Origin: Apostichopus japonicus
Taxonomy: Eukaryota; Echinodermata; Holothuroidea; Aspidochirotida; Stichopodidae
DNA: 64,000 nt
NCBI RefSeq assembly: GCF_037975245.1
Contig: NC_092575.1
Span: forward strand, 19,053,841-19,117,840
Reading direction: 5' to 3'
Below are positions 50,905-63,444 of the stretch, piece by piece. The position numbers and the translations under genes were made by a program. The notes beneath the pieces are model-generated. The model did no database searches and was not told the DNA's origin. It worked only from the letters and a program-made list of their open reading frames with translations. The first letter of the stretch is position 1, and the number at the start of each line of letters is the position of its first letter.

Positions 50905-51069
50905 CAAAATATAGCACCAGGTTGCATCTAGGACCCTTAATTAAAGGGAGACACCACTCACCTTAGACCCCTCCCCAGGACGGCATTCACAAATAAAGAT
51001 GGTGCCCCCCCTAATTAAGTGCTGTGCCCCCTGTTCCTCCCAAGATTGAAATGTCTGGCGACGCCACTG
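50905..51069. mobile_element. Degraded hAT family 1-like fragment
   Basis: The stretch shares the family 1 interior (the GCATCTA block and the CCTTAGACCCCTCCCC block at about 50960) and ends GACGCCACTGG, resembling a family 1 end. The left end and target duplication are lost. Confidence 0.5.
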
Positions 51070-51214
51070 GCTGGAGTGGACCACAGTGAGTGGTCTGTGA
51101 TGTCAGTGCGGTAAATATTTCTTCGAAAGCTTTTAATTTTCTGCTGTATCCATCTTGTCGATGTTTCCTTGAGACTTCATACTTTTGGAACGTTTGTTTA
51201 GCTGTCATGGTTCT

Positions 51215-54200
51215 CTGTATTTAGAAATTCATATTCATAAATTTCAAACAAATTTGAAGAAGAAAATCCATATCTTTGCCATACCACATGCTGTAAGGAT
51301 GTGACTTTAGATGCATAAAATTGCCACCATTTTTTTGTATTAATCAGAACTACCAGAATGCTCCTTTAAGGTAGAAGCTTACGATGAATTTGAGTGGATC
51401 TTAATGGTCGTAAATGTGCGGAAAGTTGAAGAATATCAAGAAGACATTAAACCTACTTTGTCTGATTTAATGATATTTAAATCCCACCAACTGAAGTCAT
51501 TAGCTTGACTATAGTCAAGTTTCATATCAAATGTAGTGAAAGCTGATTGTTTTTATTATTTCCCCACACCCCCTCCCCCCACATCCCACCCCCCATGTGA
51601 TTGATATACCTAGTATGACAAGTGTCAGGGCGATGAAAACTTGAGGAAACGAATCTATTTACTGTTATGAGTACTTGCCCGTTGATCTTCATAATAAGTG
51701 AGAAAGTCTTAGTCTGATTAATTTGAAATTTTAGTAATAATTAATAATTCGTCAGATTCCAGACCAGATGGAAAAAAAGTATAGAAAAAGTATATTAAAA
51801 AAAGTAACTGCCATGCATCAATCCTAGGACTGAACAGATAAAATATGACTTGTTGTTATTATTTTTTGATGAAAAACATATGACCTTTGAAAGGAACTAA
51901 AATTAACTTGAGGATGGACAGACTAGAAGATAATAGGGAACTGAAAACAACAAAGAGCTTCCGGTGGTGTCTTTGCAACCACAAATAACTGTGGTAAATG
52001 ACTGTGTTTGTAAAATATCTGTAAATTCATAATATTATTATTATCAAAGGTGTATTTTACATGTGACTAATATCAATGGTATGGACTTGCTGCCCACTCA
52101 AAGATGTACTCACCCAGACAAAACAAATCTTTATGTTTTGGTGAAGTTCTTCATCATTTTACAAGAATGAGAAATTCTGAGTCAGTCAAAACAAAAACAG
52201 AATGATAAACAATGACGAAGCCAACAACAGCAGCAATTTTGCATATTCATAGTTTTTAATGGTTCATGCTTCATACATAACCAACAACAATTAATACTAA
52301 TTAATTATATTCTTTACATTCATTTTCCAAATGGATAAAATTTTGGATATTCATAGGTTTTTATTAATGTTTCATGTTTCATACATAATCAACAATAATT
52401 AATACTTTACATTCATTTTTCAAATGGATAAAATGTTTGGATAAAAAAATTTCATCCTTTGCATACTGTAATGCTAATTGTGCAAAGATTGAAAGAAATT
52501 GCACTTTATGCTTACGTAAATATATATCAGAAATTTCATTTTGCAATAAAAAAAAAAGAGTAATATTATTGAAGGTATTTTCTTATGTTATAACGAATTG
52601 CAGACAGGTAAAATGGAAAGACCATTGAACTCAGAAATCTGAGAGGTGTTCTTAACAAGGAAAAAGAAACATTTAAAACAGAGGATTATCTTTGGATTAC
52701 AAACATTACATAGAAATAAATCTACTTAAAAGAAAACAGCAAAGGAAAAACTTACCAATGGGTTAAGAACTGTGTTATAAATAGACATACATGAAATAAA
52801 GTCTTCTAATTGGAAGGCAGTCAATCATTCTTGAGCTAGTCAACGTCTTTTGTGACATTAATACAAATATATTAAATATAAAGAGCATTGTACAGGATTT
52901 TCCTAAAGCGGCATTTTGCATCCTTTTCTATGGTTTTTCTCAACCTCACTGATTCCACGATGCCATGACATACATAACTAGCTTATCTATTCAAATCTTA
53001 CTTCAAATGGTGGCATAAAAGTGGAAAAATTTACAACTTTCAACTTTGTTTTTCTTGAAGGTATTTTCCGTTGGGATCCAAATAAACTTCGCCCATAATA
53101 TGAATATTTAAAAGCTACAAACGTCATTGACTAATATGTAATACAACACCATGCTTGATTTGTGTAGATTATCTATGGCATTTGTACCAGGGAGCTGTTA
53201 GAGTACCAGCTCGCTGGTTGTACCAAGTTACCAACTAGGCGTTTTGAATCTATTTTTAGCAACGGCTCATAACTAAAAACCTGCATCTCTGATTGGTTGA
53301 ATTCAAACTAGTGGGTTGGGGGAACTGTAAGCGATTAATATTAAATGTGTAATTTGCAGGAGGACACTTTTCCCATTATCTGCAAATGACCTGAATTACT
53401 CGCCAATTAACGCTTTTGGCATGGAAAAAACTTGGCTAATATCTTAATTTGCTGTTTTGTGATTGATATAAGTAAAAAACTCGATGGACTTGTCAAACAA
53501 GTGGAAAACAGCGACAAAACGCAAAATGCTGCTTTAAGATAAAAAAATCCCATTCTTACCAAACAGTAGGTAACTATATGCTTGGATGTATCATTGTAAT
53601 AAAGAAAAACAAAATCTGCCAAACATACAATGCCATACACACTACAACTTTTGCTGTCATCGCAATTAAAAAAAAAAGAAAAGTGCTGTGCTTTTGTCCC
53701 AACTTGCAAAATACTAGTAGATAATAAGTTCATTACCGAGAAAAATATACAGAAATATGCGCATAGAGAGATGCAATATTATTTCAGGACAAAGAAACGG
53801 AAATTTGATCAAATAACGTTTGCTTACGTAGGTGATTGAATTATTTCCAAGTAGCTCAATAAACGCCTACTACTAAAATGATAAAGCAGATTTTTTAGCT
53901 TGGTGGGATTTTTTTTAGCAAACTTTACAAAGTATAGCTTGAAATAAGATAAGGAATCGAAGAAACAGATAAGGCAACGCCTTTAGAGTTTTTTGTCAAA
54001 TAATGGCTTTATTATCGGGAAAATAATTATAAATTCAGTTTTCTTCTGAACATTGCATTTTCCGGAGCCATTCGCATAGTAATGTCACTCATATGGAAAA
54101 AAAAAAAAAAATGAGTATTTTTTTAAACTCTTACTTCACTTTTTGTAACGAAACTCGACTCGTCAGACCAATGAATTATATTATTATTATTATTATGTTA

Positions 54201-54280
54201 TTTTAGTATCATCGAATAAGCATGGAGAAATTTATCAAAATTGACTCAAAATATCAGATGCACTGGTACACATTCAGCCT
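51215..54280. other. Non-coding region with no supported gene
   Basis: AT-rich sequence with the 52.2-kb tandem duplication. Frames are short and of low complexity. Confidence 0.5.
52237..52440. repeat. Tandem duplication of about 100 bp
   Basis: The block from ATATTCATAG to CAAATGGATAAAAT occurs at about 52242-52338 and again at about 52349-52434, including CATACATAA, CAACAA and TTACATTCATTTT. Confidence 0.85.
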
Positions 54281-54282
54281 TA

Positions 54283-54378
54283 TAGTGCACTGTAGTGCCC
54301 CAGGAGGTATCTGTTTGACATGCTCACACTTTGGTGTGTGGATGTGACAAGTTACCAATGACCAGGGGTTAAAGTCTC
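54283..54378 (+). mobile_element. Fragment of the (TTA)n-tailed SINE body
   Basis: The segment from GCACTGTAGTGCCCCAGGAG to GTTACCAATGACCAGGGG matches 841-921 of copy 1. Head and tail are absent. Confidence 0.65.
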
Positions 54379-54379
54379 A

Positions 54380-56785
54380 GTACCGTTTCTACGTGTTTGC
54401 CAAATTTAAACTTTGACCTTTCCAGCTAACTGCACTAAAAGCTCAGTGAAAATGACACCGTTCTATGCAATTTCCATATCAATATTCAATATTTTTAATG
54501 AGTTATCTGTCGTTAAACATTTTGAGCTGAATAAAATTCGCCAGATTTATTAACCAGTCCGTAGATTCTACAAACTTGTATCAAAATTTGCAAGCCCTGC
54601 CTAACAGATCATGCGCCAATCAAATCTCTCTGTTTTGTTTATGACCGTTAGGTCTAGGACTACTCTCATTTTCGTGGCTAGCCTGTGGTAGGTTCTCTTG
54701 AATAGTATCTTTCTTTTGATCGATGTAGCTTTCAAAATTGTGTCATTTCCTTTCCATTGCAATGAATAGAGAGGTGTTTTCAGACGTTTCCTCCATGGAA
54801 TTGGGTAAATCGTTCGCGCCATAAGGGCAGCAGAAAATAAATATCTTTCTTTTGATTGCGAAAGCTTTTCTCTGTTAAACCAACATGGTCAGAGTGCATT
54901 TAGAAGAAGAAACATTGAATCTGCTTCAGAAATTTGTTTTCCGAAATTCATCGGCAAACACGTATTGAATCTTTAAGTGTTGCAAAGTCTTATGAGGGGG
55001 CCTTGGCTCAAACAAGATTTTTATTCCTTCCCCTGTAACATTCGTTTTTTTTCTATTTTTGTTTATTCACTCCGTGCTAAATAATGATGTTACTCTGATT
55101 ATGTTTATCCTTTCACAAATACATGATAAGCTACTTCATTATTATTCATATTTCTTTATGATAATACTAAACTATTATATAGAAACCGAAATCAAGACAA
55201 ACATATAGTACTCTTTGCCCATTATGTTAGTAGTGCTCAGCAATATAGCTTATTAACATGTCATCAATTAAAATGTGAAAACTAGACAGTGGCCATGTTG
55301 AGATTCTTTAATATAAGAAAATCAAAATACTTTGTGGTTTAAAATAGTAATTCATCGGGAAGGTTAACTCCTGTTTAATCATACTCTGTCCAGCCCAGAC
55401 GGAATCCACCTTAGTTACATCAGTCATCGAATCAGTCAGATTTCTACCACAATTTTATATCCATTATCTGTCATATTTGTAAAACGCCTTGTAACAACAA
55501 GAGTGAGTAATCCAAACCTGACAATGCTTTTAATCTTTCACCTGTACCATATTACAGTCCTTCAGCTGAAAAGTTTGTGATAACTTAATGCTCCCCCCCC
55601 CCCCCCAAATTGGGACAATTTTTCCTGTACTGTCACGTCCCGCTTCAGAGCACTCGAAGTGTCAGTATGAGCAGTACGAATATAATGTGTTTGTCAGATA
55701 AAGGTTAGGAACTGTATGTAAGTCTTTCAATATGAGTGCTTTGAAGCATGATCATTGGGAGGACTGCTGAGAGAGGTATTAGCATGAGGAATGTGTCCCA
55801 ACTGGCTGACCTCAGAAAGCAACTTTTTGAATTTGGTTACCAATTTTACTTAAACTACCGAGCAAAACTCCAAAATCACACTACTATTGAACAAGCTATT
55901 AAGATGCTTGTTTCAATCTTTTCTCCGCCAAACTATGGTTCATAATTAAGCAATTAACAGACTTGATTCATAATTCAACATTCTGTCATCGGGATACTAT
56001 TCGTATAGCAGTGTAGAACATGTGCACAGTTGAAACCCAACATGGAAAATTCTGGGACTTTTTTACTCCTCTATTTGAAAAATAATTCTTGGGCAAGTCA
56101 AGCTAATGAGATTTTATTGATATGAGATTTTGGTCTGAAAACAGTTTTTCTTACTTTAATAAAAATGTTCCAGTGTTTTGTCATTTGATTTACTACACAA
56201 GTGACAGATAAGAAGAAAGGAAGCACAATTAAAGAAAATAGAAACAGAGTAAAGAGCAATAGTAAAATACAAAACCCGTAAAGATATGTACATATCATTA
56301 TCAAATTGAAAAGCCCTTCCTTTTTTCGGGTCTTTTTATATATTAGCTCAAGGTTATGGTTGAACTTTTGTTGTCGGACAGTCCTTTTCATGACTCGAGT
56401 TGAGTCAACTAGTGACTCCACCTCTGGTCATATTATTTACTCTGCACATATACTGAAACACTTCATGAACCTTCCTCCTTGACACTTTATAGTTAATATA
56501 ATAGATGATTCATATTATAACTGAAAGTAACATCATATCAAAACTTACACAACTATGTAAGCTTATCCAACTATACCTAAGGGGGAGGGGGGGGGGCAGA
56601 TCTGTAAAAATTGACTATTGTTGGAGAATGATTTCACATAAATAAGAAAACAGGATCAAGAGAATTAATCACTCCCATATCCCTTAATATAAAAATCAAT
56701 GTGCACTTTTATCTCCCCCTCCCTTTTCCCCTTTCCCCCGTCATGGCCCAACCCCCCTTTTTCTCCCCCCTTTGAGTTACTCATC
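54380..56785. other. Non-coding region with no supported gene
   Basis: It contains a 15-base C run (55591) and T/C-rich stretches near 56700-56775 just downstream of the orphan last exon. The plus-strand frame at 55748-55945 is not recognised. Confidence 0.45.
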
Positions 56786-56945
56786 TTAAAGGAGACCCCA
56801 GCGATCTCCAAGCATCACTTTGACCTTCCCATGAGCCTTTGGGTTTGTTGGCTTGGTCAGAGATAGTCCAGAATCTGATGACAATATATGTTGGAATTGT
56901 TGGTTGCCAAAATCCTGGTCACCAATAACAGTTGCTGAACCAGTT
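56786..56945 (-). CDS. Orphan last coding exon, unrecognised protein
   Basis: A 160-bp minus-strand open segment follows a strong pyrimidine-rich acceptor (tract ending TTTTCCAG at 56946-56953) and ends at a TAA (56788-56786). In the frame entered with a two-base overhang it reads TGSATVIGDQDFGNQQF and continues to KVKVMLGDRWGLL and the stop. Base composition is more balanced than in the flanking AT-rich and T/C-rich DNA, which suggests real coding sequence. No domain is recognised. The upstream exon carrying the first two bases of the split codon was not found. The partner could be the candidate first exon at 58175-58298, but the phases do not match directly, so at least one exon between them would be needed. 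Confidence 0.35.
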
Positions 56946-58174
56946 CTGGAAAATGAAAAAAAAATTAAAAAAATTAAAAAAAAGGCAAAAGGCAAACAGA
57001 TCAATGCTAAAAATATCAAATGGTAAGTTGTAAAATAAAATATCACAAGACAACCTTGCAGTCTCTCCAGGTTACAAAATTTAAATTCAAGACCTAATAC
57101 ATGTACCTGCATTCAGCTATTAGCTTCGAAGGCACCAAGTTTACTAGTACACTAAAGCAGGCACATGTGGGTGGGGGAGGGGGGCAGAATGGTTTCTAGC
57201 TTACAACTTCATATTGGGTGGATAGATCCAATTTAACAGATTTAGCTATTTCTGGACGTTAATCAATAACCATGAGTGAACCATGTTGTACGTTACACAA
57301 ATATACATCTGTACACTGACTGTACTCTTTACTGTATAAAGGACCATGTCCAAAAAAATAAGAATAATTATAAATAAAAGCAAGCTGCAGGAGCTGCAGC
57401 TAGAATATCACCTTCATAGATTCAGCATCAAGATCAAATGATAGAAATTTATCTCCGCAGGCTAGCAGTGCCTGCCATATTTAAAGTTAAAAATTCAACC
57501 TCAACGTAAGATCCCAATGGTTAAAGGACTAATATTGACAATTTGCCTCTCCATAATCCAATTAGAGTAGATATTTAGCCAAATTACTTTTGAAAAATTG
57601 TTAAAACAATTTGTTTTTGGTAATTATCACAATTTGCTGGAAATACCTAAAACTTCGGACAGTTTTGTTGAAAACTTGGTAAATCCAAGCCAACATAGAT
57701 AGAACACACCCCTCCCCTCCACCCACCCTACAATTTTTTTACTAAATTCCTGATGTGCTCTAAGCCATATCTGATATGTATGAGACTGTGTACTGTTGAT
57801 TACTCATGATTTAACAACATGCATACATATAACAAACGTGTTTTCCTTTTACCCAGATCAAATAACCACCTGAGACATTTTAACTGTAGAGGAAGTTGAT
57901 CGGCCGAATCGTGCGAGTTGGATTCCACTGGGTTCTAGACCCAATGACAGAAGCAAGGATTTTCTTAAAGACACCATTCTTTCATAATATTTCAGGGGGA
58001 AAAACTTTGACACAATTACATCAACGTTTTCTTGAAACTCTTAGATATTCAACGAAAGCTACTGACAACATGTAGTTAATCAGACATTAAAACATCAATA
58101 CGATACTCAAAATTTTCATCCTTCATTACACAAACACCACAGAACCCTTATAGATGCCAAGTCACGGTACATAC

Positions 58175-58298
58175 CAAGACAACAGCGGTCTAATCGTTTT
58201 GTTCTTGTAGTGTTGTCACTGTATTGACAGTGTTTAAAGATATAGTCATCCAATTTGTAAGTGTGGTTGTAAAGATTATTCACAAGAAGTGCGCTCAT
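58175..58298 (-). CDS. Candidate first coding exon, unrecognised protein
   Basis: An ATG at 58298-58296 opens 41 codons (MSALLVNNLYNHTYKLDDYI onwards, ending DRCC-Leu) followed by a good donor (G|GTATGT) at 58174. It leaves one overhanging base. It lies 1.2 kb upstream of, and on the same strand as, the orphan last exon at 56786-56945, so both could belong to one small gene. A direct join puts the last exon in its other frame, which stops early. No family is recognised and chance occurrence cannot be excluded. Confidence 0.25.
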
Positions 58299-58910
58299 CG
58301 TGTGTTTTGTTCAGCAAATGTTTGCAAACAATGACTATAATTCGAACCAGATATGACAATGGCAGAGCAGAAACGATCCTGTCACCTAGCTAATAAGTTA
58401 CCACACCCTTCTGGTCAATCCTAAGAACTGTCAATCACGTAACCTGTGGCAAAACAGGAACCACAAAGTGGCTCACAAACTAAACTCAAATCAAGCTTAC
58501 TGTCTTTGAAGTAAACCCAGATGATTGAAATTGCAGTTTGGGATTTTAAAAAAGTTTCGAAAGTTGAATAAAAAAAACGAAGAGAGATACATAGAAAGCA
58601 GAAGGCAAAGGAATAATTTAACAGAAAAATGTTGCCAACTAAATTATTAAATTAACATTTCTCAATATCTGATAATGATTTAACAAGATGGAGATCAAAC
58701 CACCAGAAGATTACTATGGAAACATTATGCAATTTCTAGCAGAAAAATTGGGGCTATATTATAGATGAATTTTTTTAATTTTGTGTCTCTTCTGATGCAC
58801 ACTTCCAAACTGTTTAATGGAAGGTTTCTGAAGCTTTTAGCAGGAAAATGACCAAACAGCCTGTTCTTTGAACTTCTACAACAAAACCTATCTCACATTT
58901 GAGAACTCAA

Positions 58911-59168
58911 GGATGAGTGAATAGCTCAGTGGTTAACGCCGGTACCTGTCAATCATAAGGTCCCGAGTTGGAGTCACTACAAGATTAATGTACAGTATGT
59001 CGTCCAGTTACAGAGTTGTTGACAATTGACAATTCATTATCATGGATGTTAAAATATGAATCTACGAGACTGACTTCGGTCAGCTTGCGGCTTTGATAAG
59101 CAGATGATGGCTTCTTCGCGAGTTCCTGCTTGCAGGAGGATCTAAAATACACACATATACATACATAG
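58911..59168 (+). mobile_element. tRNA-headed SINE with (CATA)n tail, copy 4
   Basis: A-box ATAGCTCAGTGG (58921-58932), a B-box region weakened to GTTGGAGTCAC, then the shared body and a degenerate CATA tail. It runs into a GATC-rich low-complexity tract. Confidence 0.85.
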
Positions 59169-59169
59169 A

Positions 59170-59340
59170 AGGAGGATCTGACCCAGTAAGGGTGGATCAA
59201 GATTGTAGGGTGGATGCTTGCGTATTCAGGATCAGAAGCTGTGATCTTATCTTCCTTTCGAGGAGGATCCTGATCCCACAAGGGGATCAAGATCAGGGGA
59301 TCAAGATTGAGGATCAAGATTGGGGGACTCCTGATCTTGG
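59170..59340. repeat. GATC-rich low-complexity tract
   Basis: About a dozen GATC tetranucleotides fall within 170 bp, mostly in GGATCAAGAT-like and TGATCTT-like units in both orientations, next to a SINE tail that itself ends in AGGAGGATC. Confidence 0.75.
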
Positions 59341-59344
59341 GTTA

Positions 59345-60955
59345 CTTGACCTCACCATTTTCTCATAAACCGGCACAAGAGTAATATACAAAGATACAGA
59401 ACAAAGCCCTCACAGTGCGTTATAAAACAATCGTCGTGACCTTTCTGTGATAGCTTATTGTTCTCTGTTCGTCGTCGATCCACCTCGGGTTCTCAAATGT
59501 TGACGCATCAGCGGTTTGTTTTTATTGCCTCTCCGAGCAGAAAGAGGTCCCCAAATGCTCCTTGCATTCTCAAATGTGAACAATGCTCTTGAAACTGTCG
59601 TCTACTTAAATATCAAGTCGGCCGTGACTGAGGGATTGTCCGGGGGATCGGTACGACTCGGCAATTTTTACCTAGAACTTGCCTTAGTGATTCACTGTGA
59701 TACTGCATTTTCACCAATAATACAGGCTTAGGCTTCCATATGAGTTGCACCAGGTACCAAGTATTCCTAGTATGATGTTATTGTTTGATTTGTTTATTTT
59801 GTAGATTTTCTACTTCTCTATTAAACAAGTCTCTTTGTCAGAGATTATAAAGTGACTATTATTAGTCTCTGCATGTGACAGGGTGTGAATTAGTCACCCC
59901 TGCAGTACCGGCTGACGACAGGCTCAGTCAGCTCCAACAAAATATATATACAAGATTTATAAACAAAAAATGCCTGGCCAAGTATGAACACTCATCACCA
60001 CATGAATAAATCTTCTTTGACTAAGTTGTTTTTTTCTCCCTTTTTTTAATTTTTTTATCTGGTGTCCATCATCTGTCACATTTATGTTTCTTTAATTTAC
60101 TCTTATCAACTAATGTTTCTATGTTTTTTTTAATTATTTTTTATTATTGTCATCTTTCATGAGGGTAGTCCTGCTCAGTGCAGAAGCACTGCTTTCCAGA
60201 GTAGCCCTCAACAAATGTCATTTGAGCAGACACCTTTGAAACTGGCTATCTTGGTAACTCAGTTGTGATGGGAATGGTGGTGGATGGGTAGTTTTTGGTC
60301 AGGCATTTGTGTGTTGGGATAGAGTATACGGGGTGGTGGGGGTGTTGTTCTATTTGGGGGGGGGGTTATATTGCTTTTACATACTGTAATATTTCTTTCT
60401 AATACTTTAATTATAGGGAGTAAGGCACTTCATCAAGTCTCTTCAATCACTCTCTTCTTACCCCCTATTATTGATTATTGTGAAAATTAAATGCAAGATG
60501 TGAGACACATATAGATGAAATGAAATTGGTCAGTCTAGTCTTACCATCTACTATAGAACCTTGCACAAGGATGCTACTTGGGTGGTGGCGTAGGAGGGGA
60601 TGAGAGTGGATTACATGGAGCCTGGTCCCATCCCCCACCCCCTCTAATAAAAAAAAAATATTTAAAAAAAATAGTAATATGGTTGTGATATCCAGATACC
60701 CCACAAAATTATGTTTTATAGGTCATTAGTGTTACTGCCAATTCTAATCTATTAGAATGTTCTACAAGTCTTGGAAATGACTTTCTGGGGGTTCCACAGA
60801 CTCTCATGTTATTCCCAGACAATAAAGTAGTGTTCAACTAGACGGGGATTTCGACATAAAAGCTTACTTGTTATAATTGTTGAAAATTTAATGGAACAAA
60901 CTTTTTCCAAAATTGCAATTAAAAGAGAGAAAAACAAGAAAGAAAGGAAACAAGT
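59345..60955. other. Non-coding region with no supported gene
   Basis: A somewhat GC-richer patch at 59455-59730 has short frames on the plus strand interrupted by stops. A 13-base G run lies near 60354. The rest is AT-rich spacer. Confidence 0.45.
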
Positions 60956-60959
60956 AATA

Positions 60960-61335
60960 TAACAATAATAATAATAATAATAAGAAGAATAAGCCGCTGT
61001 TATTTTTACGACGCTTAAGCGACCACAAATGTGGGAGAAACCTGCAAGGGCTTATGGATTACAACTTACACTTCAGGTGGCTTCCAATTCAACATTTAAA
61101 CTCAAATTTGGAATCTTTTCAAGTTTGAAAGTCATTTCTGATGGGAAAACCGTAGATTGCTCTTGGATGAAAAACCCACCTTACTATAATGACCCGGCCG
61201 GCAATCGAACCCGAAACCTCCCGATTGCTAAGCCTCATATAAGGGAGTGCAGGCTATTAAAACCTAACCCATTCGTTGTAGACCTGTCTATACTGCAACA
61301 TAGGGGAGAGAATGTGTAGTCCCAGGGAACAAAAC
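60960..61335 (-). mobile_element. tRNA-like SINE with (TTA)n tail, distinct body
   Basis: On the minus strand a B-box-like GGGTTCGATTGCCGG (about 61195-61210) is followed by a 170-bp body (ATCTACGGTTTTCCCATCAG onwards) and a TTATTATTATTATT tail (60962-60985). On the plus strand it gives the peptide AGNRTRNLPIAKP, a common by-product of SINE tRNA heads rather than a gene. Confidence 0.7.
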
Positions 61336-62639
61336 TGTAAAGGCTATATCGTAGATCTTGACAAAAATGTGGGGAATTTTAACAATGTAGGGTAGTCTAA
61401 CCCTGACTAACCCTCCTCAATGTTTGATTCAAAGAGTTACACAAAGCTTGCTTGTTATAAAGACTTATAAAAAAAAAAATTAAATGGAACTTTCAATAGA
61501 ACAAGCTGAAAGGTTACCAGCTTTGCCCCCATAGAGTATCTATGTAACTTTGATTTGGGTGAATTTACTGCCAGGGTTTTACTTGTTTGGAGACTACTGG
61601 AGCTAGGGTTATATAGGCTTGCACCCACTGCTTGAAGGTCACTCATTGACTGGTTCCTCAAATATGCTAGCAAATCAAACAATGGTCTTTGAAAGCACAT
61701 ATATGAATTCAAGATATATTTTACTGCTACCCTCATTTGCATTTTGCCCCATTGTGACATATACATCAAAGTAATTTAATATAAACATTGCTGACTGTCA
61801 CAGAGATCCTGCACTGGGAGACAGAGGTGGGTGTGGGGGGGGGGGTGGGGGATCAAAGAGGACATGCATGGTCCTCACACCTCACAAACATTTCAAAGTA
61901 ATGATTTTAATCCAAGTTTCCACACCACTGAACATGAAGACTGTTCTCTAGCATTCCAACCCAACCCCACTTTTGTCCAACCTTCCATCCAGAAAAGAGT
62001 ATCAATCGCTACACGAAACTAGGACAGGTTTTTTGTAGAATTGTAGCAATTATAGCATGATAAACTTTTAGGGAATAATATTGATGACTGTTGAAGTTGG
62101 TGGATTTACACTTTGTTGCTTCCTTCCTGAACAGATTGTTCAAGAAATGTCTTGATTATCATTACACACTTCATTTGTAAAGCAACTTGGCTCCATTTCT
62201 GGGGACAAACATTTACAAACTTTGCTTCCTTTAGCTTCCCCGTGAAATTCCCTTCAAGAAAATGAAAGCAATGTTCTACATGACATACTATCAAGTATGA
62301 ATAATTTGTGTTTTTACCCAAAACTTGCAAAGCAGCTGGGAAAACTACTGTAGCTCTACAAATTCATATGATTATAACAATAATTTCTGCCCTCATTTTT
62401 GTACGAAAATTAGTTGGATGTCGGGTATAATGTTACCATGCAAATAGTTAACGACTGCCTTGAAAATGGTCATAGAAATAAAAGCCTGTTCTCTTGACCA
62501 TTAATGCAACATTCTACATTGACATGATAATTTTACATTTATGACGATTAATACAAAATAGCCACAATGCATTTAAATTACAACACAAACAATATTATGG
62601 TTTTGAAATAATATCCTTTCAAGATATTCATGGCTCAAA

Positions 62640-62995
62640 AATATTTGTCTACCCAGGAAAAACACACAACTATTCTGCAAAATGACAGAAATGATATATC
62701 AACTACTACTAGTTACTGAAAGAAAAAAAGAAAGATATAAAGAGCAATAAAGAAAGTTAACTAACTTAATAAATTTTGAAAGAAAAATATTAGTCCACCC
62801 AGAACAACATACAAATCACCCCCAAAAACGACTATTCTGCAAAATGACAGAAATTTTATCTCCATTACAAAAAACAAAACAAAAAAAATTTACTTAATAA
62901 ATATCAAAAGAAAATTATTTGTCTATCCAGGATAAAACAAACACAAATTATCCCCCAAAACCAACTATACCGCAAAATTGAAAAAAAAAAAATGG
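62640..62995. repeat. Three diverged tandem units of about 130 bp
   Basis: Units beginning near 62640, 62788 and 62916 share ATATTTGTCTACCCAGGA, CAACTATTCTGCAAAATGACA and ACTTAATAAAT-type blocks in the same order, with 15-25% divergence by eye. Confidence 0.7.
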
Positions 62996-63444
62996 TATTA
63001 TAGGAGATCAAACAGTAATTTTAACTATTTTATACCGTAGCGAAGGATTGAAGGAAAAAAACTGGTCCCTGGTTAGGGCCTCCAGCACTAATTGTATTGC
63101 CCAGCCCCCACAACCAACAAAGGATGACAGACTCAAAGCAGACAAGGAATCCTTTCTTTTGAAAGAAATAATTGTATAAACCTACAATGGGTCTCGGGTT
63201 AAAAATTGTCAGTGGGTACTTTCTGTAGACTTCAGAAAATAAATCTCTCTCTTGGTCTTTAGATCATGGCTGAGATGTTAAGACAGCCCAATCAATTTCT
63301 GGCTTCAAAAACTTTTCACTCTTTTTCTTTTCATTCCATAAGATAGTGGAGGGACTGGAGGAGATTAAGAGATGGATTAGGATCCCAGGTTGATAGGTGT
63401 CCAATGTGGACTGGGTGCAGCAGAGTAACCCACCTTGGAACTTT

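Noticed and set aside
51011-51208. Minus-strand frame beginning MTAKQTFQKYEVSRK
   Set aside because: Plausible composition, but it runs into a degraded hAT fragment and has no convincing donor site or recognised family.
55748-55945. Plus-strand 65-codon frame
   Set aside because: No similarity recognised, no splice context, isolated in AT-rich DNA.
57885-57955. tRNA-like stretch with GGTTCTAGACC
   Set aside because: B-box-like only; no tail, target duplication or second copy could be shown.
59480-59730. GC-richer patch as a possible exon
   Set aside because: Stops interrupt each frame except one unremarkable 71-codon frame with no splice sites I trust.
61029-61319. Plus-strand 96-codon frame with AGNRTRNLPIAKP
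   Set aside because: This peptide is the antisense translation of a tRNA-derived SINE head.
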